Part shown: piece by piece, positions 61,924 to 64,000 of the stretch | How positions within the stretch are numbered: position 1 is the first letter of the stretch | How the letters are laid out: every line of letters starts with the position of its first letter | Source of the DNA: a virus | Reading direction: 5' to 3' (one strand) | IMG/VR virus record: IMGVR_UViG_3300044213_000051 | Location: 23,218 to 87,217 of that record | Length of the DNA: 64,000 nt | Made by a program: the position numbers and the translations under genes | Notes under the pieces: model-generated | What the model saw: only the letters and a program-made list of their open reading frames with translations | What the model was told of the DNA's origin: nothing | The model's database searches: none

Positions 61924-62637
61924 ATGGCTTTACCGATTAATACAACGGCACAATATAATTTAACAATTCCGTCTAGTGGCGAACGTGTTAAATTTAGACC
62001 ATTTTTGGTGAAGGAAGAAAAAGCACTGTTGCTGGCGCAGCAAAGTGAAGATCCTATTACTATGGTTGAAACATTAAAAGATATTATTGAAGCGTGTGTG
62101 ACTGGAGATTATAAAATTGATAATCTAGCCACGTTTGACTTAGAATATATCTTCACGCAAATTCGTGGTAAGTCAGTTGGGGAAACTGTTGATCTATTGT
62201 TCCCATGCGACACATGTGATGACGAGAAAGCTAAAGTTAAAATCTCTTTCGACATTACTAAGATTCAGGTTGAGAAATCACCTGAACACAATAAGAAAAT
62301 TGAGTTGTTTAATGATGTTGGTGTAGTTATGCGTTACCCAACAGTCCAAACAATCTCTAGACTAGAAAACTTAAAAGCTGACACAATTGATGATATTTTT
62401 GATATTGTTGCTGGCTGTATAGACTTCGTTTATCAAGGTGACGAAGTATTCTATGGTAAAGAACAAACTAAAGAAGAACTGTTAGAATTTTTGAATAATT
62501 TAACTTCTGAACAATTTAAGAAGATTCAAAAGTTCTTCGAAACAATGCCTAGACTGAAACAAGAAGTTCATTATAACTGCCCTGTCTGTGGCAAACAACA
62601 CGATAAAGTTTTGGAGGGTCTCCAAAGTTTTTTTTAA
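61924..62637 (+). CDS. gp26: gp26-like baseplate hub assembly protein / tape-measure chaperone
   Basis: 237 aa, T4 base plate protein family (gp26, 208 aa). Start ATG 61924 (MALPINTTAQYNLTIPSSGERVKFRPFLVKEEKALLLA) with GGAG upstream; a GTG six nt earlier is not needed. Two CxxC pairs (FPCDTCDD and NCPVCGK) suggest a zinc site. The last codons run through an 8-T tract and a T-TTT-TTT slip site before TAA, preceded by GGAGGG. It ends TAATG with the 63 aa gene, which is in the -1 frame. Position before the tape measure fits a tail-assembly chaperone. Confidence 0.82.
   Translation: MALPINTTAQYNLTIPSSGERVKFRPFLVKEEKALLLAQQSEDPITMVETLKDIIEACVTGDYKIDNLATFDLEYIFTQIRGKSVGETVDLLFPCDTCDDEKAKVKISFDITKIQVEKSPEHNKKIELFNDVGVVMRYPTVQTISRLENLKADTIDDIFDIVAGCIDFVYQGDEVFYGKEQTKEELLEFLNNLTSEQFKKIQKFFETMPRLKQEVHYNCPVCGKQHDKVLEGLQSFF
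62613..62634 (+). other. candidate -1 programmed frameshift signal
   Basis: GGAGGG (62613-62618), 9 nt, then the heptamer T-TTT-TTT (62628-62634) in the zero frame, then TAA. GGAG...CTCC could also form a small hairpin. The -1 frame is open into the 63 aa gene, so slipping would give a gp26 fusion of about 300 aa. The layout is that of bacterial -1 sites such as dnaX. Confidence 0.6.
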
Positions 62638-62828
62638 TGAACCTTTGTCATGAAACCTTATATAATCATTATAAACTGAATTTCGCTTTAATGCAGTACC
62701 ACAAATACTCTCTGACGGAACTTGATAATATGATACCATTCGAAAGAGAATTATATGTGTCTATGTTGGTGAAGTATCTAGAGGAAGAAAAACAAAGGTT
62801 AGAACAACAAAAAATGAGAAGAAGCTAA
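62637..62828 (+). CDS. small tail-assembly protein (63 aa), possible frameshift extension of gp26
   Basis: 63 aa, helical: LYNHYKLNFALMQYHKYSLTELDNMIPFERELYVSMLVKYLEEEKQRLEQQK. The P-F-E-R-E-x-Y and L-E-E-E-K ending is a pattern seen in short proteins ahead of tape measures. It has its own ATG within TAATG of gp26, so it can be made by reinitiation, by frameshift, or both. It ends 1 nt before the tape-measure ATG. Confidence 0.75.
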   Translation: MNLCHETLYNHYKLNFALMQYHKYSLTELDNMIPFERELYVSMLVKYLEEEKQRLEQQKMRRS

Positions 62829-62829
62829 G

Positions 62830-64000
62830 ATGGCAAAACCACCGATTCAAGTTCACGTATCTTCAAGCGATTTTGGAAAATTACTCCAATTACAGGCGGA
62901 GAGCGTAAAACAATTATCAACTGTTAAGGAGATTCTTGAAAAAGGATCTGGTGGTTCAGATTCACCTCAAAAAATTCAAATTGATATTCTTAGCACTTTA
63001 CAGAAACAACTTAAAGTTCAAAATGATTCGTATAGAAGCCAAAAAGAGTTTGAGAAACAATGGAGAGATGAAGCCAAAGAAATAGCAGATTTTTCTAAAG
63101 GGCTGGCATCAATTAAATCCGTTTCTGAAAGAATTGGAGATTTTGGAAAAAATCTCAAGGGGATGTTTAGTTTACCAACAACCAGATCATTAAAAGAAAA
63201 ATTTAATTTTTTTGGTATCATGGACAAGTCAATTGCCCGTGATGATTTTATTGAAAAACAGAAACTACTTGGAACAAAAAGAACAACCAAAGAGTTAAAA
63301 GAAGATTTCGAAGAAGCACACAAGACATCAAAAGAGATGTCTGCAAATGACCAAAGATTAGAGTATATTAAACAACAAACTGGCATACATGACGAAGAAA
63401 AACTTCGTTTGAGTTCACCAGAAGCACATAGTCTAATAGAGAAACGAAGAGATTTAGCAGACAAATATAGTGGACTAGATTTGGCAAGTGAACAGTTTAG
63501 CGACGACCCAGTATATCGTTTAAATCCTGGCTCGAAAGCTCCGCAGAAAACTGTTGCAACGCAAGCACAACAAAATAAAGAAGATGATCATAATGAAAAA
63601 GCGATTGAAGGTGATCGTAAAAACGAACATATTATTAAAACTCTAGATCAAATCGCAGAAAACACAGGTGGTAAACCTGGACAAACAAACGTAGCACAGA
63701 AAGGTGCTGAACCAGCAGGTGATGGTGGTTTGATGGGTAAGATCGGTAAAGGTCTTAACTCATTAGGCGAAGGATTAAAGGGTTTAGCAACTGGAATGGG
63801 CGAAGGTATTAAAGCAATTCTAACAGGAATTGCTGAGGGTGTTAAGGCATTCGGTAGTATGGATGTTCTTAAGGGTGCTTTAGTAATGGGTGTTCTTGGT
63901 GGTGCTGTTTGGGTAATGGGTAAAGCATTACAAGAATTCTCTGACCTTGATTGGGAAACAATCGGTAAAGGTTTAGTCGCCGTTGCTGGCTTCGGTGCTT
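62830..64000 (+). CDS. tail tape-measure protein (partial)
   Basis: First 390 codons; runs off the right edge. Residues 1-300 are charged, coiled-coil helices (LQKQLKVQNDSYRSQKEFEKQWRDEAKEIADF). Then come Gly/Ala/Leu-rich hydrophobic segments (MGKIGKGLNSLGEGLKGLATGMGEGIKAIL; LKGALVMGVLGGAVWVMGKAL; GKGLVAVAGFGA), which look like the membrane-active part of tape measures. It sets tail length and helps DNA entry. T4 gp29 is the functional equivalent. Preceded by two chaperone-like genes. Confidence 0.85.
   Translation, partial: MAKPPIQVHVSSSDFGKLLQLQAESVKQLSTVKEILEKGSGGSDSPQKIQIDILSTLQKQLKVQNDSYRSQKEFEKQWRDEAKEIADFSKGLASIKSVSERIGDFGKNLKGMFSLPTTRSLKEKFNFFGIMDKSIARDDFIEKQKLLGTKRTTKELKEDFEEAHKTSKEMSANDQRLEYIKQQTGIHDEEKLRLSSPEAHSLIEKRRDLADKYSGLDLASEQFSDDPVYRLNPGSKAPQKTVATQAQQNKEDDHNEKAIEGDRKNEHIIKTLDQIAENTGGKPGQTNVAQKGAEPAGDGGLMGKIGKGLNSLGEGLKGLATGMGEGIKAILTGIAEGVKAFGSMDVLKGALVMGVLGGAVWVMGKALQEFSDLDWETIGKGLVAVAGFGA

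Noticed and set aside
1-64000. tRNA genes
   Set aside because: There is no gap over about 160 nt and no cloverleaf noticed in the gaps; a tRNA scan would be needed to exclude one overlapping a gene end.

Overview
The window is 64 kb of a T4-like tailed phage (myovirus) genome, AT-rich by eye. It is cut on the left inside the recombination gene 46 and on the right inside the tail tape-measure gene. Most of the T4 core virion set is recognisable: gp3, 4, 5, 6, 7 (short), 8, 13, 14, 15, 16, 17, 18, 19, 20, 21, 22, 23, 25, 26, 27, 48, 53, a gp54-like protein and gp67/68-like proteins. The replication/recombination/late-transcription genes 46, 47, 55, uvsW and uvsY are also present. The very short gp7, the DUF4815-type giant protein, the collagen-like and S74 fibres and the 2OG oxygenase resemble marine T4-like phages (cyanophage/pelagiphage type) more than coliphage T4. 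The host cannot be named. I see no photosynthesis genes, tRNAs, integrase, CRISPR or IS element.

Layout. 1-7.4 kb (minus) holds two early/middle-type operons. One is uvsY-uvsW-Sm-like protein; the other is gp55-AAA ATPase-56 aa protein-gp47-119 aa protein-gp46. Each follows a sigma70-type TTGACA-17-TAAA(A/C)T promoter with a palindrome over the -10. 7.4-21.2 kb (minus) is the head/neck/tail block: gp3, gp23-22-21, 153 aa, gp68-67-20, gp19-18-17, gp15-14-13. 21.2-39.4 kb (mostly minus) is the accessory fibre region. It has a 2OG oxygenase beside a collagen-like fibre, several tropism-determinant-like fibres, and one plus-strand gene. It also has an island of a PP-loop ATPase, a TRAP-type solute-binding protein without signal peptide, a small unknown, a radical SAM/SPASM enzyme, a structural protein, a strikingly Cys-rich protein (17 Cys in 123 residues) and an S74 fibre. 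39.4-59.1 kb (minus) is the baseplate: DUF4815 giant, gp8, gp7, gp6, gp25, gp5, gp27, gp53, gp48. 59.1-64 kb (plus) carries gp4, a conserved protein, a gp54-like protein, a holin-like protein, gp16, gp26, a 63 aa protein and the tape measure.

Expression. A T4-late-like octamer, (G/A/C)(A/C)TAAATA, lies upstream of many late gene groups, consistent with the gp55 homologue in the window. Three genes (gp3, gp25 and the 59560 gene) have the octamer exactly 5 nt before the ATG and no visible Shine-Dalgarno, which predicts leaderless transcripts. At some boundaries a hairpin follows the octamer directly.

Most interesting signals: (1) the radical SAM/SPASM enzyme near an Asn-Cys-repeat protein, a possible peptide-modification system inside a virion gene cluster; (2) a prolyl-hydroxylase-like oxygenase downstream of a collagen-like fibre; (3) a textbook -1 frameshift signal at the end of gp26, just before the tape measure; (4) small terminase gp16 about 43 kb from gp17 and on the other strand; (5) a shared G-x-G-Y beta-repeat inserted into gp18, gp14 and gp8.
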